Part shown: piece by piece, positions 8,561 through 16,562 of the stretch
Numbering within the stretch: position 1 is the first letter of the stretch
Layout of the letters: every line of letters starts with the position of its first letter
Source: G965197405 sp965197405
Lineage (GTDB): Bacteria > Chloroflexota > Dehalococcoidia > Lucifugimonadales > JAGWBF01
DNA: 64,000 nt
Assembly: GCA_965197405.1 (NCBI GenBank)
Contig: OZ240206.1
Location: forward strand, 1,240,001-1,304,000
Direction of reading: 5' to 3'
Made by a program: the position numbers and the translations under genes
Notes under the pieces: model-generated
The model's database searches: none
Seen by the model: only the letters and a program-made list of their open reading frames with translations
Told to the model about the DNA's origin: nothing

Positions 8561-9517
8561 TCAGATCACCCCATGAGCTTCCCGGACGTGCTCGAAGGAA
8601 GCTCGGCTGAACTGAGGGGAGAGGACGGACCGCTCCCGGTATGGCACGGCGACCACGGCCACCTTGGCCAGCCGCCCCTGCCAGAGGACGGGCCTTGCGG
8701 CCACGGTGACATCACCGGCCCGCCACAGGTCGCAGCCCCTGACCCTCTCCACGTAGACGGGCCTGCCCGTCAGCGCCACCCGCTCCGCCACCGAGCCTGG
8801 GGCGGGCGGACAGCCCCGCCGGGGCAGCAGGCATGATGGAGTCCTCGTCCCCGCCGTCAGCCTGAACCCCGGCGTCCTCGCCACCACCTTGGCCCTGAAA
8901 GCCTCCGGCGCGGCAGCATCAGACCACAGGTGGGGGCCTCCTTCCTCCTCTTCCCGCTCGTACAGCACCGACAGCAAGGAACGCTCCCCCATCACCTCCG
9001 CCAGCCGGAGGGCCAGGGAGGCGTAGGCCCGCCCCCCGTACATCCGGTGCAGGGCCACCACGTCGAACCCGGCGGCCTCGGCCAACAGGGAGAACACCTC
9101 CGGCTGCATCAGCGTAGAGGCGGCGAACCGGTCCGCCTGGCGGCACAGCTCCCTGTCCCGGGGGAGTCCGATACGGGGATGGAGGTCACTGAGCCGCTCC
9201 CTTATGATCTCATAGGTCTCGTGGAGCACCGTGTGCTCCTGCGCCCCCTTCCCGTCGGAGGTGGCGTACCTGATGATGTAGGGGCCGTTCCTGGTACCTG
9301 TGTGGATGCCCCTGAGGCCGTCATGGAGGCTTGGACTGGCGGCGACCCCCACCCCGGCCCTGCCCAGCAGGGCGGCTATCTCCTCCATGCGGGGGAAGGC
9401 CGAGAGGCCGAAGAAGTCCACGAACTCCTTTGACACGTCCGCGGGGTGGAGCCTCCCCCTGGGAGACCCGCCGTCCACGAGGCCGTGGCAGAACCCGTCC
9501 AGCAGGCCGCCACTCAC
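8561..9517 (-). CDS. ImmA/IrrE-like protein with altered metal motif
   Basis: A 318-residue protein whose central part resembles ImmA/IrrE metallopeptidases. EHTVLHETYEIIRERL stands at the place of the zinc motif, and CRQADRFAASTLMQPEVFSL matches the conserved E/AN-x-FAA-x-LLMP region, followed by a helical part with YGGRAYASLALRLAEVM. The usual HExxH reads HETYE, so the second zinc His is missing and peptidase activity is doubtful. The C-terminal 110 residues are a separate, GAF-like or unknown domain. A GTG start overlaps the repressor stop (GTGA). In ICEBs1 and related elements ImmA cleaves the ImmR repressor, so the pair probably forms the element's switch. Confidence 0.7.
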   Translation of the reverse strand: MSGGLLDGFCHGLVDGGSPRGRLHPADVSKEFVDFFGLSAFPRMEEIAALLGRAGVGVAASPSLHDGLRGIHTGTRNGPYIIRYATSDGKGAQEHTVLHETYEIIRERLSDLHPRIGLPRDRELCRQADRFAASTLMQPEVFSLLAEAAGFDVVALHRMYGGRAYASLALRLAEVMGERSLLSVLYEREEEEGGPHLWSDAAAPEAFRAKVVARTPGFRLTAGTRTPSCLLPRRGCPPAPGSVAERVALTGRPVYVERVRGCDLWRAGDVTVAARPVLWQGRLAKVAVVAVPYRERSVLSPQFSRASFEHVREAHGVI

Positions 9518-9969
9518 CCCAGCAACCTCTTCCCGCTATACCGCTCGTACAGTTCCACGATGAAGCGCTTGGACTCGACGGAGAGGGGTCCCCTGGGCCT
9601 GGTCCCCACCCGGAACACCGGGTCGGACAGGACGTACCGGTAGGCCCGCTCCACCTCCGTCGCCTCGTCGGCCCCCGGCTCCTCCCCGTCCGTATCCAGG
9701 TACCCGGCCTTCCTGAGCAGGCCGTGGACCCCGACGCCGTAGAGGGAGGCGAGGCGCTTGAGGAGCCTGGGGCCCGGACGGCGCTCCCCCTTCTCTATCT
9801 GGGAGAGGTAGGAGTTGGAGATGCCGGTGAGGCGCTGCACCGCCCGCAGGCTGGTCTCACCCCGCAGCCTCTTGAGCATCTGGCCTAGCTCCTCCTCCAG
9901 TCCGTCGGTCTCCTCGTTCACCAGATACCCATCCTGCATTTCCTGTGTCACACCCACGCTCCCATCCAT
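9514..9969 (-). CDS. XRE-family repressor (ImmR-like)
   Basis: A 151-residue regulator with a helix-turn-helix at about residues 30-85 (SLRAVQRLTGISNSYLSQIE, then KGERRPGPRLLKRLASLYGV). A C-terminal part (YRYVLSDPVFRVGT ... ESKRFIVELYERYSG) is similar to regulators fused or linked to ImmA-type partners. It overlaps the downstream ImmA-like gene by 4 bp. A perfect 20-bp inverted repeat lies 8 bp upstream of its ATG, suggesting autoregulation and control of the divergent gene cluster. Confidence 0.88.
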   Translation of the reverse strand: MDGSVGVTQEMQDGYLVNEETDGLEEELGQMLKRLRGETSLRAVQRLTGISNSYLSQIEKGERRPGPRLLKRLASLYGVGVHGLLRKAGYLDTDGEEPGADEATEVERAYRYVLSDPVFRVGTRPRGPLSVESKRFIVELYERYSGKRLLG

Positions 9970-9977
9970 ATAGAATG

Positions 9978-9997
9978 CAATAATTGTGCAATTATTG
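9978..9997. promoter_or_regulatory. Perfect inverted repeat, probable operator
   Basis: CAATAATTG-TG-CAATTATTG is a perfect 9+9-bp palindrome in an AT-rich patch 8 bp from the XRE repressor start. A second palindrome (TCCTATTATAGGA, about 9998-10010) is adjacent. Both fit dimeric repressor sites. Confidence 0.6.
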
Positions 9998-10071
9998 TCC
10001 TATTATAGGAAGCACTTGTCAAGGACATGGGGCATTACTGACGAGTGTATATTGCCTATTGGTGAACTTTA

Positions 10072-10122
10072 TTGTTAGACTATGTTATCACAGTATATAT
10101 GTTCTATCCAGTGCCCACTGGA
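10072..10122 (+). promoter_or_regulatory. Probable rightward promoter with downstream palindrome
   Basis: TTGTTA (10072-10077) and TATATA (10094-10099) are 16 bp apart and point at the small HTH cluster. Immediately after is TCCAGTGCCCACTGGA (10107-10122), a perfect palindrome positioned as an operator near the transcription start. A further GC palindrome (GGCGCA/TGCGCC) lies at 10136-10151. The AT-rich composition stands out from the surrounding DNA. Confidence 0.45.
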
Positions 10123-10190
10123 TTATACATTCCCGGCGCACCGATGCGCCACCGGCATATGACGCCGGACTCCCATGAAGGTTGGGACAT

Positions 10191-10412
10191 GTGAGTAAAG
10201 GGCCAAGGCTTACGAGAAAGCAGAATGAGATGCGACTGCGGGGCCTGAGAATCCTGGCCCGCATGATCGTGCGCCGCCACCTGGCGTCCCTCAGAGAAGG
10301 AGACGCTGGGCGGAACGGGGATGGTATCGGCCGTCCCGCCACAACCGACGGGGACCCCGTACCGGGGACGGAGCAGGCCCTCCCCCGGAAGGAGGATGAG
10401 CATGTCGGGTAA
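10191..10412 (+). CDS. Small basic protein, 73 aa
   Basis: GTG start after a GAAGG ribosome site gives a basic protein beginning VSKGPRLTRKQNEMRLRGLR and continuing ILARMIVRRHLASLREGD, an amphipathic helix, then a disordered tail. It is the first gene of the rightward cluster and overlaps the next HTH gene. No family was recognised. The basic helix could bind nucleic acid, but this is weak evidence. Confidence 0.4.
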   Translation: MSKGPRLTRKQNEMRLRGLRILARMIVRRHLASLREGDAGRNGDGIGRPATTDGDPVPGTEQALPRKEDEHVG

Positions 10413-10644
10413 GGCCCCCCTCCGGCGGGTGAAGCTGAACGCCGGGGCGGTGTGGGACCGCCTCGACCGGCTCAACATGACTCAGAACGACCTGGCCCGT
10501 CTGCTGGGCATCTCGACGGGCTACCTCTCTCGCCTGGTAAACGGGACCCGCAGCCCGTCGCCCCGGATGCGGCGACGCCTTCAGGAGGCCCTCGGCTGCT
10601 ACGAGTTCGACGAGCTATTCATCGTGGTGGCCGCGGGTGAGTAG
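10402..10644 (+). CDS. XRE-family helix-turn-helix protein, 80 aa
   Basis: The ATG at 10402 is chosen because a strong GGAAGGAGG lies at 10387-10395 with suitable spacing; an ATG two codons earlier sits too close. The protein is essentially one HTH domain: LNMTQNDLARLLGISTGYLS as helices 2-3, then RLVNGTRSPSPRMRRRLQEA. Cro/C1-type size and its place in the cluster facing the ImmR-like repressor suggest a Cro-like or activator role. Confidence 0.82.
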   Translation: MSGKAPLRRVKLNAGAVWDRLDRLNMTQNDLARLLGISTGYLSRLVNGTRSPSPRMRRRLQEALGCYEFDELFIVVAAGE

Positions 10645-10930
10645 CGGACGCGAGCCCTTATCCCCTCTGTTCACCCCCGGTGTCGCCCTGATGCCCGAGG
10701 ACTTCGTGGAGCGGTTGAACCTGCTCAAGGAGGTCACCGGCCTCACCTGGGACGGCATGGCGGTGTGTCTCGGCGTAGACATCAAGCAGCTGCTGCGATG
10801 GCGTCAGGGGGGATTCCCCAACGGCGGGGCTATGCTGTCCCTGGTCCGGCTGGCGACTCGGGTGCCGGGGGGCTTGGGGGAGTTGTTGGATGAGGACCTG
10901 GTAGTAGTCTACAGGAGAAGGAGGAGCTAG
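10637..10930 (+). CDS. HTH-like protein, first of three tandem paralogues
   Basis: The GTG start overlaps the preceding stop (GTGAGTAG). The 97-residue protein contains the motif shared by the next two genes: FVERLNLLKEVTGLTWDGMA, a Cys-Leu-Gly-Val turn, then LLRWRQGGFPNGGAMLSLVR and ATRVPGGLGELL. This is a degenerate XRE-like fold in which a W-R-x-G replaces the usual recognition-loop end. It is probably DNA-binding and co-transcribed with its neighbours. Confidence 0.7.
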   Translation: MSSGREPLSPLFTPGVALMPEDFVERLNLLKEVTGLTWDGMAVCLGVDIKQLLRWRQGGFPNGGAMLSLVRLATRVPGGLGELLDEDLVVVYRRRRS

Positions 10931-10934
10931 GACT

Positions 10935-11252
10935 ATGGACGCAGAGAAGCGGACCACGGAAGGAAAAGCTAGGACTGTGGATGCAGAGGAACGGACCAAG
11001 GGATTCCGCCCGCAGCCCTTTCCCAGGGACTTCCCGGAGCGGCTGGAGGGTTTGAAGGAGCAGAGCGGCCTGTCGTGGAAGGAGTTCTCCGCGTGCCTCG
11101 GAGCGAAGTCGGGGCGGGTGAGGGAGTGGCGCAGGGGGGTGAAGCCCAGGGGCGGAGCGGTGTGGACCATCATGCGGCTGGCGTGGTCGGTCCCCGGGGG
11201 CATCGAGGTGATGCTGCCGGAGGACGCCGGGTCCGGCCAGGGGGAGGAGTAG
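10935..11252 (+). CDS. HTH-like protein, second tandem paralogue
   Basis: 105 residues with the same core as its neighbours: DFPERLEGLKEQSGLSWKEF, then ACLGAKSGRVREWRRGVKPR and LAWSVPGGIEVMLPED. The N terminus contains a 42-bp tandem duplication (10925-11008) that repeats the start region, so MDAEKRT at the ATG is echoed by VDAEERT at a GTG 14 codons later (10977). Either could be the start. Acidic C terminus (GSGQGEE). Confidence 0.7.
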   Translation: MDAEKRTTEGKARTVDAEERTKGFRPQPFPRDFPERLEGLKEQSGLSWKEFSACLGAKSGRVREWRRGVKPRGGAVWTIMRLAWSVPGGIEVMLPEDAGSGQGEE

Positions 11253-11256
11253 GGAC

Positions 11257-11532
11257 ATGGGGCGCCGGCAGCAATGGGTCTACCACGTCGAGCCGTCGCA
11301 GTTCCCCCCGGACTTCCCGGAGCGGCTGGAGAGGTTCAGGGAGGCCGGGGGGTTCTCCTGGCGGGGGCTGGCACGCCTTCTCCGGGTGAGGGTCCGCTGT
11401 GTGTGGCGTTGGCGGGCCGGGACCAGGCCGGATGCGGGACACCTGGTCGCCCTGTTCGACCTGGCCGCTGGGATGGGGCTGCTTCACCACCTGCTGCCCT
11501 CGGTTGGGGACCCGGAGGACGACGAGCAATGA
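11257..11532 (+). CDS. HTH-like protein, third tandem paralogue
   Basis: 91 residues: DFPERLERFREAGGFSWRGL, then ARLLRVRVRCVWRWRAGTRP and LAAGMGLLHHLLPSVGD, aligned with the two preceding proteins over nearly full length. It is the last gene before a strong intrinsic terminator. The three paralogues share the FxERLxxxxExxGxxW and W-R-x-G signatures but have diverged considerably, so the duplications are old. Confidence 0.68.
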   Translation: MGRRQQWVYHVEPSQFPPDFPERLERFREAGGFSWRGLARLLRVRVRCVWRWRAGTRPDAGHLVALFDLAAGMGLLHHLLPSVGDPEDDEQ

Positions 11533-11566
11533 GCCGTCTTTGACCGGTGGCGTGGACGATAGCCCT

Positions 11567-11603
11567 AGCGGGAAGACCCCGAAGAGGAGTCTTCCCGCTT
11601 TTT
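11567..11603 (+). terminator. Rho-independent terminator of the HTH cluster
   Basis: AGCGGGAAGAC (11567-11577) pairs perfectly with GTCTTCCCGCT (11589-11599) and runs into a T tract (11599-11603). It stands 34 bp after the third HTH gene on the same strand. Confidence 0.85.
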
Positions 11604-11604
11604 G

Positions 11605-12062
11605 GTCTCCTGGCGGTCCCCTGGGGGTCTCCCCGCGACGCCTTTGGGTTCAGCGCCTCGTCCAGGACGGAGAAGGTTTCGCTTATGCTTACGCTCTCGA
11701 CCCTGGGGACGGGTTCCTCCTCCTGCTTGAGCAGCGAGTGGGCGATGAAGTCCGCCATCTGAAGCAGGCAGTCGCCGTCGGAGTTGCGGAACGCCGGGCC
11801 TCCGATGACATTCTCGACGGGAATGTTCCGGGTTCTCTCACCCTCCTCACACAGCTCGTACCCCGTATCGGGTACGGGGTTGGTTGCAGATGTGAAGCCC
11901 CCTGTACCAGGGGATGCCGTAGCGGTCGCGCAGCTTGATGCGCCATGCGTGGATGTTCCGGAACAGGTCGTTTCATCGCTCGGCGTCCACGCCGAGGGCG
12001 GAGCGGACGTAGTATCGGGGTCCCTCGGACTCGCCGATGTAGTACAGCCGTATGGGTCTCAA
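11605..12062 (-). pseudogene. Decayed DUF3800 family gene
   Basis: From a TTG at 12062 the frame reads RPIRLYYIGESEGPRYYVRS and ALGVDAER, then an in-frame TGA (11973-11975) followed by NDLFRNIHAWRIKLRDRYGI in the same frame. A C-terminal block, GGPAFRNSDGDCLLQMADFI-AHSLL, matches the conserved D-S/N-x-xxQxAD-I/L motif of DUF3800 proteins. The TGA stands where family members usually have Trp. The middle third is missing and carries a palindromic repeat (11860-11880). The original stop is not identifiable. It is probably a non-functional passenger gene downstream of the transfer operon. Confidence 0.6.
11860..11880. repeat. Palindromic repeat inside DUF3800 relic
   Basis: CCCCGTATCGGGTACGGGG core, 8-bp arms. 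It is read in the gene frame as NPVPDTGYE. Confidence 0.75.
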
Positions 12063-12118
12063 TCTCCCTATCAGGACGGGGCGGGCGCTGTGCTTTACTC
12101 CCGTCTCATACCCGGCGC

Positions 12119-13774
12119 TCAGCGGTCCCGGAAGGCGTAGCCGGGTTCCGATCCGCCGGTTGTACGCCAGGCCGCTCCCAGCGGCCCCACCTGCTCCAGC
12201 AGGCTCCTGTGGGAGACCCACAGCGGCACCCTGACCCTTGCCCTGTCCATCTCCTCTCCCGCCACCCGCAGGAAGTGGGTCTGGGCTATGTCATCCTCGA
12301 AGACCACCAGGACGATGGGCTGTGCTCCGTGGTCGTCGGTGGGCCGGTGGGAGGAGAAGTAGCGCAGGTAGGGCGCTATGCGGGCCGCCATGGTCACCGG
12401 GCGCACCGCCCTGCGCTCCCACTCCAGGAAGAAGGGCCATGTCGCCGGGCCTCTGCGCAGAATCCCGAAGGCATCGGGGCGGACCGAGTGAAGCCTGTCG
12501 CCGTGGCGGAAGTACCGCGAGGCGCGGCGGGGCGGGTCGAGCTGGACGATTTCCAGTCCACGGGAGCGGGCCTGCCTCGACATCACCGCGACGAACCAGT
12601 GCACCGCCCCGGTGTGCTCGACGTTCCTGAGCAGTTGCCTGCTCCTCGCGCCGGAGACGTTTCGCCATGTGAGTGACGCCTCGGGGTCCAGGGGCGTCAC
12701 ACTCCACCGCCGCCTTGCCGTGCCCACGGAGGTCCGGTCCCTGCGGGCCAGCAGCGCCAGCCCCCGGTCGGCGAGGGCGAGGCGGCGGCGGCCCCCGACG
12801 ACGGCATCGCTGGCGAGGCCGAGATCTTCCAGCCGCCCAAGGACCTGGGAGAGCCTCGACCGCTTCACCCCCAGCAGCACACCGAGGTGCGCGGGGGTTA
12901 TCCAGGGCCAGTCGGAGAGCAGGTCGAGGGAGCGCTTCTCGGCGGGCTTGAGAAGTGCAGGCAGCATCCAGTCGAGCATGGCCTCCTCTGAGCCGTCGAG
13001 GGTGACCTCTTCAGGTAGGGATACCCGCGCCGGACGGTCCTCCCTGGGAAGAGCACCTCTTGGCCTGGTATGCGACAGGGCGGTGCGAAGGTCGAGGAGT
13101 GCAGGCCTCGACGGCGTGCGCCACACGGGGGCGTTGGCCCCGGCTTTGGCCGCGTCGCTCTCCAGGGTGAGGAATGCGAGGGCAGGGGATCCCGCCATCA
13201 GCCTGCGGGTGTGTCTCAGCCGCGCCTCGTCGGGAGCGAGTATGAGGACGGCGCTGGGCGGCGGCCCCTCCCTGAGCCTCCAGAGCCGCTTGGAGAAGGC
13301 CGTCCGGTCGGAGGTGAGTCCCTGCCTGACCACGGCAACGGTCCTCCCATCGGGGAGCGTCAGGGCGGCGTCCATGGGCATGGCCCTGTACCACCGGAAG
13401 CGGATGGGGTATGCGACGTTGGAGATGGTGGAGGCGAGGCGGTAGATGACGGCGAGGGCATCAAGCCTTTCCAGCAGGACGCGTCGCCACTGGTCGGAGA
13501 CGGGATAGGCGCTCACGAGCTCGTTCACGGTCATGCCCTCGTCCCTGGCCAGCCGGTGCAGCCCGGCGGCGGTGAGGTAGTAGCGCCGGGTTGAGGGGAT
13601 GAGGTCCGCCGCGTGGGGAACCCAGGTGGCGGAGCCTCCGGCTTCCAGCCTCTCTACGGCCTCGTAGACCGCGCCCCTCGACCAGCCGGAGACGGCGACC
13701 ATCTCGAGCCGGTCGAGGAAGGGCATGGAAGCCAGACGCCTCAGAAGCTCTCCTTCGCACTCCCCGGGCCTCAT
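12119..13774 (-). CDS. Replication-relaxation family protein
   Basis: A 551-residue protein with two winged-helix-like regions: about 10-80 (LEMVAVSGWSRGAVYEAVERL) and about 290-350 (WPWITPAHLGVLLGVKRSRL). The C-terminal domain carries the family hallmarks PDAFGILRRG and WPFFLEWERR followed by a helical stretch MAARIAPYLRYFSSHRP. This pattern matches Pfam Replic_Relax, a family found on conjugative plasmids and ICEs beside VirD4-like genes and thought to act in plasmid DNA relaxation or replication. It overlaps the coupling-protein gene by 4 bp (ATGA). As no classical relaxase is present, this is the main candidate for DNA processing at transfer. Confidence 0.8.
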   Translation of the reverse strand: MRPGECEGELLRRLASMPFLDRLEMVAVSGWSRGAVYEAVERLEAGGSATWVPHAADLIPSTRRYYLTAAGLHRLARDEGMTVNELVSAYPVSDQWRRVLLERLDALAVIYRLASTISNVAYPIRFRWYRAMPMDAALTLPDGRTVAVVRQGLTSDRTAFSKRLWRLREGPPPSAVLILAPDEARLRHTRRLMAGSPALAFLTLESDAAKAGANAPVWRTPSRPALLDLRTALSHTRPRGALPREDRPARVSLPEEVTLDGSEEAMLDWMLPALLKPAEKRSLDLLSDWPWITPAHLGVLLGVKRSRLSQVLGRLEDLGLASDAVVGGRRRLALADRGLALLARRDRTSVGTARRRWSVTPLDPEASLTWRNVSGARSRQLLRNVEHTGAVHWFVAVMSRQARSRGLEIVQLDPPRRASRYFRHGDRLHSVRPDAFGILRRGPATWPFFLEWERRAVRPVTMAARIAPYLRYFSSHRPTDDHGAQPIVLVVFEDDIAQTHFLRVAGEEMDRARVRVPLWVSHRSLLEQVGPLGAAWRTTGGSEPGYAFRDR

Positions 13775-16506
13775 TCGTCACTCTCCCCGTCCACAGCGTC
13801 CTCCTCAGTGGCCCCGTCGTGCCGCCGCCCACCCGCTGCGTCCTGACCAGTCGCTCCGTCGGCCTGATAGTGCTTGCTGCGCTGGTCCCGCCGCTCCGGG
13901 CCCTGGGGCGCGTCGATCTTCTCTTGCGGTGAGGGGTCTTCGCCGTTCCCGATGGCCTCGACGCCCTCCCGGTACTCCTCCACCTTCTTACGGCCCTCGG
14001 CTTGCTGAGTGGCAATCTCCTCGGCCGCCATGACGTAGGAGGACATGGCGGCGCGGATACGGGCTGCCCTCTCCGGGTCTCCCGGCTCCGGCTTCCTGAC
14101 GGCCATTGAGAAGGCGGGCATCCGGTCGGTCCCCACGGTGGCCCTGACGTAGCAGTGGTGCACCGGCAGCGAGGTGATGTCGTCCTCCGACACCCGGTCC
14201 TTGCCCAGGTCCCAGACCAGGGTTCTGGCGTCGGAGCCCGCGACCTGGAAGACGGCCAGGCACCCGATGTTCGCCAGGACCGTGTCCCGCATGGTGCGGG
14301 AGAGGTCGTCCAGCTTGGACAGGCTCTGTGTGGCCAGGATGAAGCTGGCCCCGAACTTGCCCAGTTCGGACAACATACTCTCGTAGTCCACGCCGGGCAT
14401 GGACTGCATCTCGTCCACCACCACCAGCGCCCCTCTACGCTTCTCCAGGGACAGGCTCTCCTGCTCCCGTATCACCGAGTCCACCAGGTTCAGCAGGGAC
14501 GCGCCCACCAGGGCGGCCACGTCCCGTCCCGCCGTCCCCTGGGCCGTGGACACCAGCAACACGCCGCCGTCCAGAATCACCCTGCGCATGTCAATGGTGG
14601 AGCGGGACTGGCCCAGGATTGCCCTGGCCCGCTTGGAGGATGCGTAGTAGGACAGCCTGGTCTGGACGGGGGCGAGGGCCTCGGCCCGGTACTGGCGGTG
14701 CCAGGAGCCGAAGTCCCTTGCCCACCACTCCAGCAGGTAGGGGTCGGAAACTTTCGCCAGGACGCCGCTGCGGAACTTCTCGTCCGAGAGCAGCCTGAGC
14801 CCGTCCAGGATGGTGTACTGGCTGCCCTCGTCGGTGGAGGGGTGCTCGTTGGCCTCGTGGAGGGTCTTTACGGTCTGCTCCAGGATGGACTGCATCCTGG
14901 GCCCCCACTGCTCCCACAGGCCCCGTGCGACGCGCACCACCGAGTCGGCGGTGCGGTCCCTGTCGGCGAACATCCTCGTATCCAGCAGGTTGATGCCAGG
15001 AGCACTCCTATCGTTGGCCAAGTCTATGAGGCGCACTCGGTTTACCAGGGAATCGGGGACCTGCTCCAGCAGGCCGTTCACCAGGTCGGCGTGGGGGTCC
15101 ACCACCACGATGGCGTCGGTGTCCCGTCCCTCGGCCTTCTCCCTCATCTTGTGGGTCACTATGTGGTGCATGAGGGTGGACTTGCCCATGCGGGTGCGGG
15201 CCACGTAGAGGTGATGGCGATGCAGCAGGTCCTCGGGGAAGCGGATCTCCCTGCGTGTTCCGGCGGTGGTGTCACCCACGTGCGCTCCGCCCCTCACGCC
15301 CTTGGCCGAGGGGAGGAGCACCCTGGCCCCCGACCGCTCCACCAGGGGCGTCTCGTCCCCGGCTCCCGGCGGGTGCCACAGGGCGGCGGCCTCCCGCACC
15401 CCCAGGACGCTTCGCTTGCCGAAGATCCCGGCGCCTGCGTGGTGCAGGGACGCATTGGGTACGGCGGGCCGAACCCTTCCCACCCTGAAGCGGGCTCCTG
15501 CGGGGTTGTCGTAGTGGCGGTAGGCCGCGGCCACCGACCTCAGCAGGTCCCGCGCCCGCTCCCCCGTCTCTCGCTGCGGCAGGATGGCGGTGACCTGAAG
15601 CTCGGCGTCGAAGGCGATGCGGGAGACCTTCTCCTTTATCAGCAGCGGGTCGTACAACCGGGAGCGGGCCTTCTTCCAGCGGTGCCAGGCCCAACCCGCC
15701 GCCGCCAGCCCCAGGGCTGCGCCTCCTCCCAGCAGCAGAGCCTTCCATGTCTCCCCGTCCTGCACCCACAGGTAGCACCGGGCGGCGGCCAGGGCTGCGA
15801 GGCCCAGGACGGCCATCGTTACGCCGTCGGTCTGAAGGGGCTTGGTCTGGTAGGTGTAGGAGGGGTCCCTGGGCTCCACCACTGGACGCTTGTGGGCCTT
15901 CTCCATGTGGGCCGTAGACCAGTCGGGGCCCAGGGAGCGGAGCAGCAGCCGCGCCACGATGCGCTCTCCCTCCTTCAGAGTAGACAGGGCGCCCAGCAGG
16001 GCGATGAGGGGGTCCGAGCCCGGGTCCAGGAGGTCGTCGTCCCTGAAGACTCTCAGGGGCGCGTACTCGGGGCCGCCGGACCGCAGGGTCATGGACCACG
16101 CCTGCTCCCCTTCTTCGAGGTGTAGGGGATCCTCCTCCGGCGGCACCTCCTGGATGCGGGCCTGGGGATAGTGGGCGGTGAGTTGGCCCTTGACCACCGC
16201 CTCGTCCTGGCAGCGGGCCATCAGCGTCACGCCGTCTATGTCCCCCGCAAGTTCGAGGCAGAAGGGCTCAGGCACCGCGATGGAGCCAAGCAGGTTCTCC
16301 ACCCCCAGCAGGGTACGCTCCCCTGTGCGCGGCGGCGTTACCGCCAGCAGCGCCGGGGGCTTTTTCTTTCGGGTTCCGTCCGACAGCCAGCTGATGGGGT
16401 CCAGTTTCATGGTCTTCTTCCCTTCTCTATTGGTGTTCTCGCCCGGTTCGTATTCCTGCCGTTCCTCGTCTTCTCGTCGGCCTCTGTAGCCGTCGTTGTC
16501 GTTCAT
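13771..16506 (-). CDS. Type IV coupling protein-like ATPase (VirD4/TraD)
   Basis: 911 residues. After a hydrophilic N terminus and a mixed domain there are two membrane segments at about 255-305 (VTMAVLGLAALAAARCYLWV; LLGGGAALGLAAAGWAWHRW). A large cytoplasmic ATPase follows with Walker A VARTRMGKSTLMHHIV, an IVVVDPHADLV segment, Walker B GALVVVDEMQSM and FILATQSLSKLDDLSRTMRD. This is the architecture of TraD/VirD4 proteins that bring DNA to the secretion channel. The Glu/Lys-rich C-terminal tail resembles the variable substrate-recognition tails of this family. An internal ATG (16410, good ribosome site) is an alternative start. It lies 56 bp downstream of the VirB4-like gene. Confidence 0.85.
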   Translation of the reverse strand: MNDNDGYRGRREDEERQEYEPGENTNREGKKTMKLDPISWLSDGTRKKKPPALLAVTPPRTGERTLLGVENLLGSIAVPEPFCLELAGDIDGVTLMARCQDEAVVKGQLTAHYPQARIQEVPPEEDPLHLEEGEQAWSMTLRSGGPEYAPLRVFRDDDLLDPGSDPLIALLGALSTLKEGERIVARLLLRSLGPDWSTAHMEKAHKRPVVEPRDPSYTYQTKPLQTDGVTMAVLGLAALAAARCYLWVQDGETWKALLLGGGAALGLAAAGWAWHRWKKARSRLYDPLLIKEKVSRIAFDAELQVTAILPQRETGERARDLLRSVAAAYRHYDNPAGARFRVGRVRPAVPNASLHHAGAGIFGKRSVLGVREAAALWHPPGAGDETPLVERSGARVLLPSAKGVRGGAHVGDTTAGTRREIRFPEDLLHRHHLYVARTRMGKSTLMHHIVTHKMREKAEGRDTDAIVVVDPHADLVNGLLEQVPDSLVNRVRLIDLANDRSAPGINLLDTRMFADRDRTADSVVRVARGLWEQWGPRMQSILEQTVKTLHEANEHPSTDEGSQYTILDGLRLLSDEKFRSGVLAKVSDPYLLEWWARDFGSWHRQYRAEALAPVQTRLSYYASSKRARAILGQSRSTIDMRRVILDGGVLLVSTAQGTAGRDVAALVGASLLNLVDSVIREQESLSLEKRRGALVVVDEMQSMPGVDYESMLSELGKFGASFILATQSLSKLDDLSRTMRDTVLANIGCLAVFQVAGSDARTLVWDLGKDRVSEDDITSLPVHHCYVRATVGTDRMPAFSMAVRKPEPGDPERAARIRAAMSSYVMAAEEIATQQAEGRKKVEEYREGVEAIGNGEDPSPQEKIDAPQGPERRDQRSKHYQADGATGQDAAGGRRHDGATEEDAVDGESDE

Positions 16507-16562
16507 GTGGTCGTCCTCCCGTCTCTTTTTCTTTATGAGCCTCTCCCCGCGTCTTCACCGCT

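Noticed and set aside
11973..11975. Selenocysteine or recoded TGA in the DUF3800 gene
   Set aside because: No SECIS-like hairpin was seen, family members have Trp rather than Cys here, and the gene is also internally deleted.
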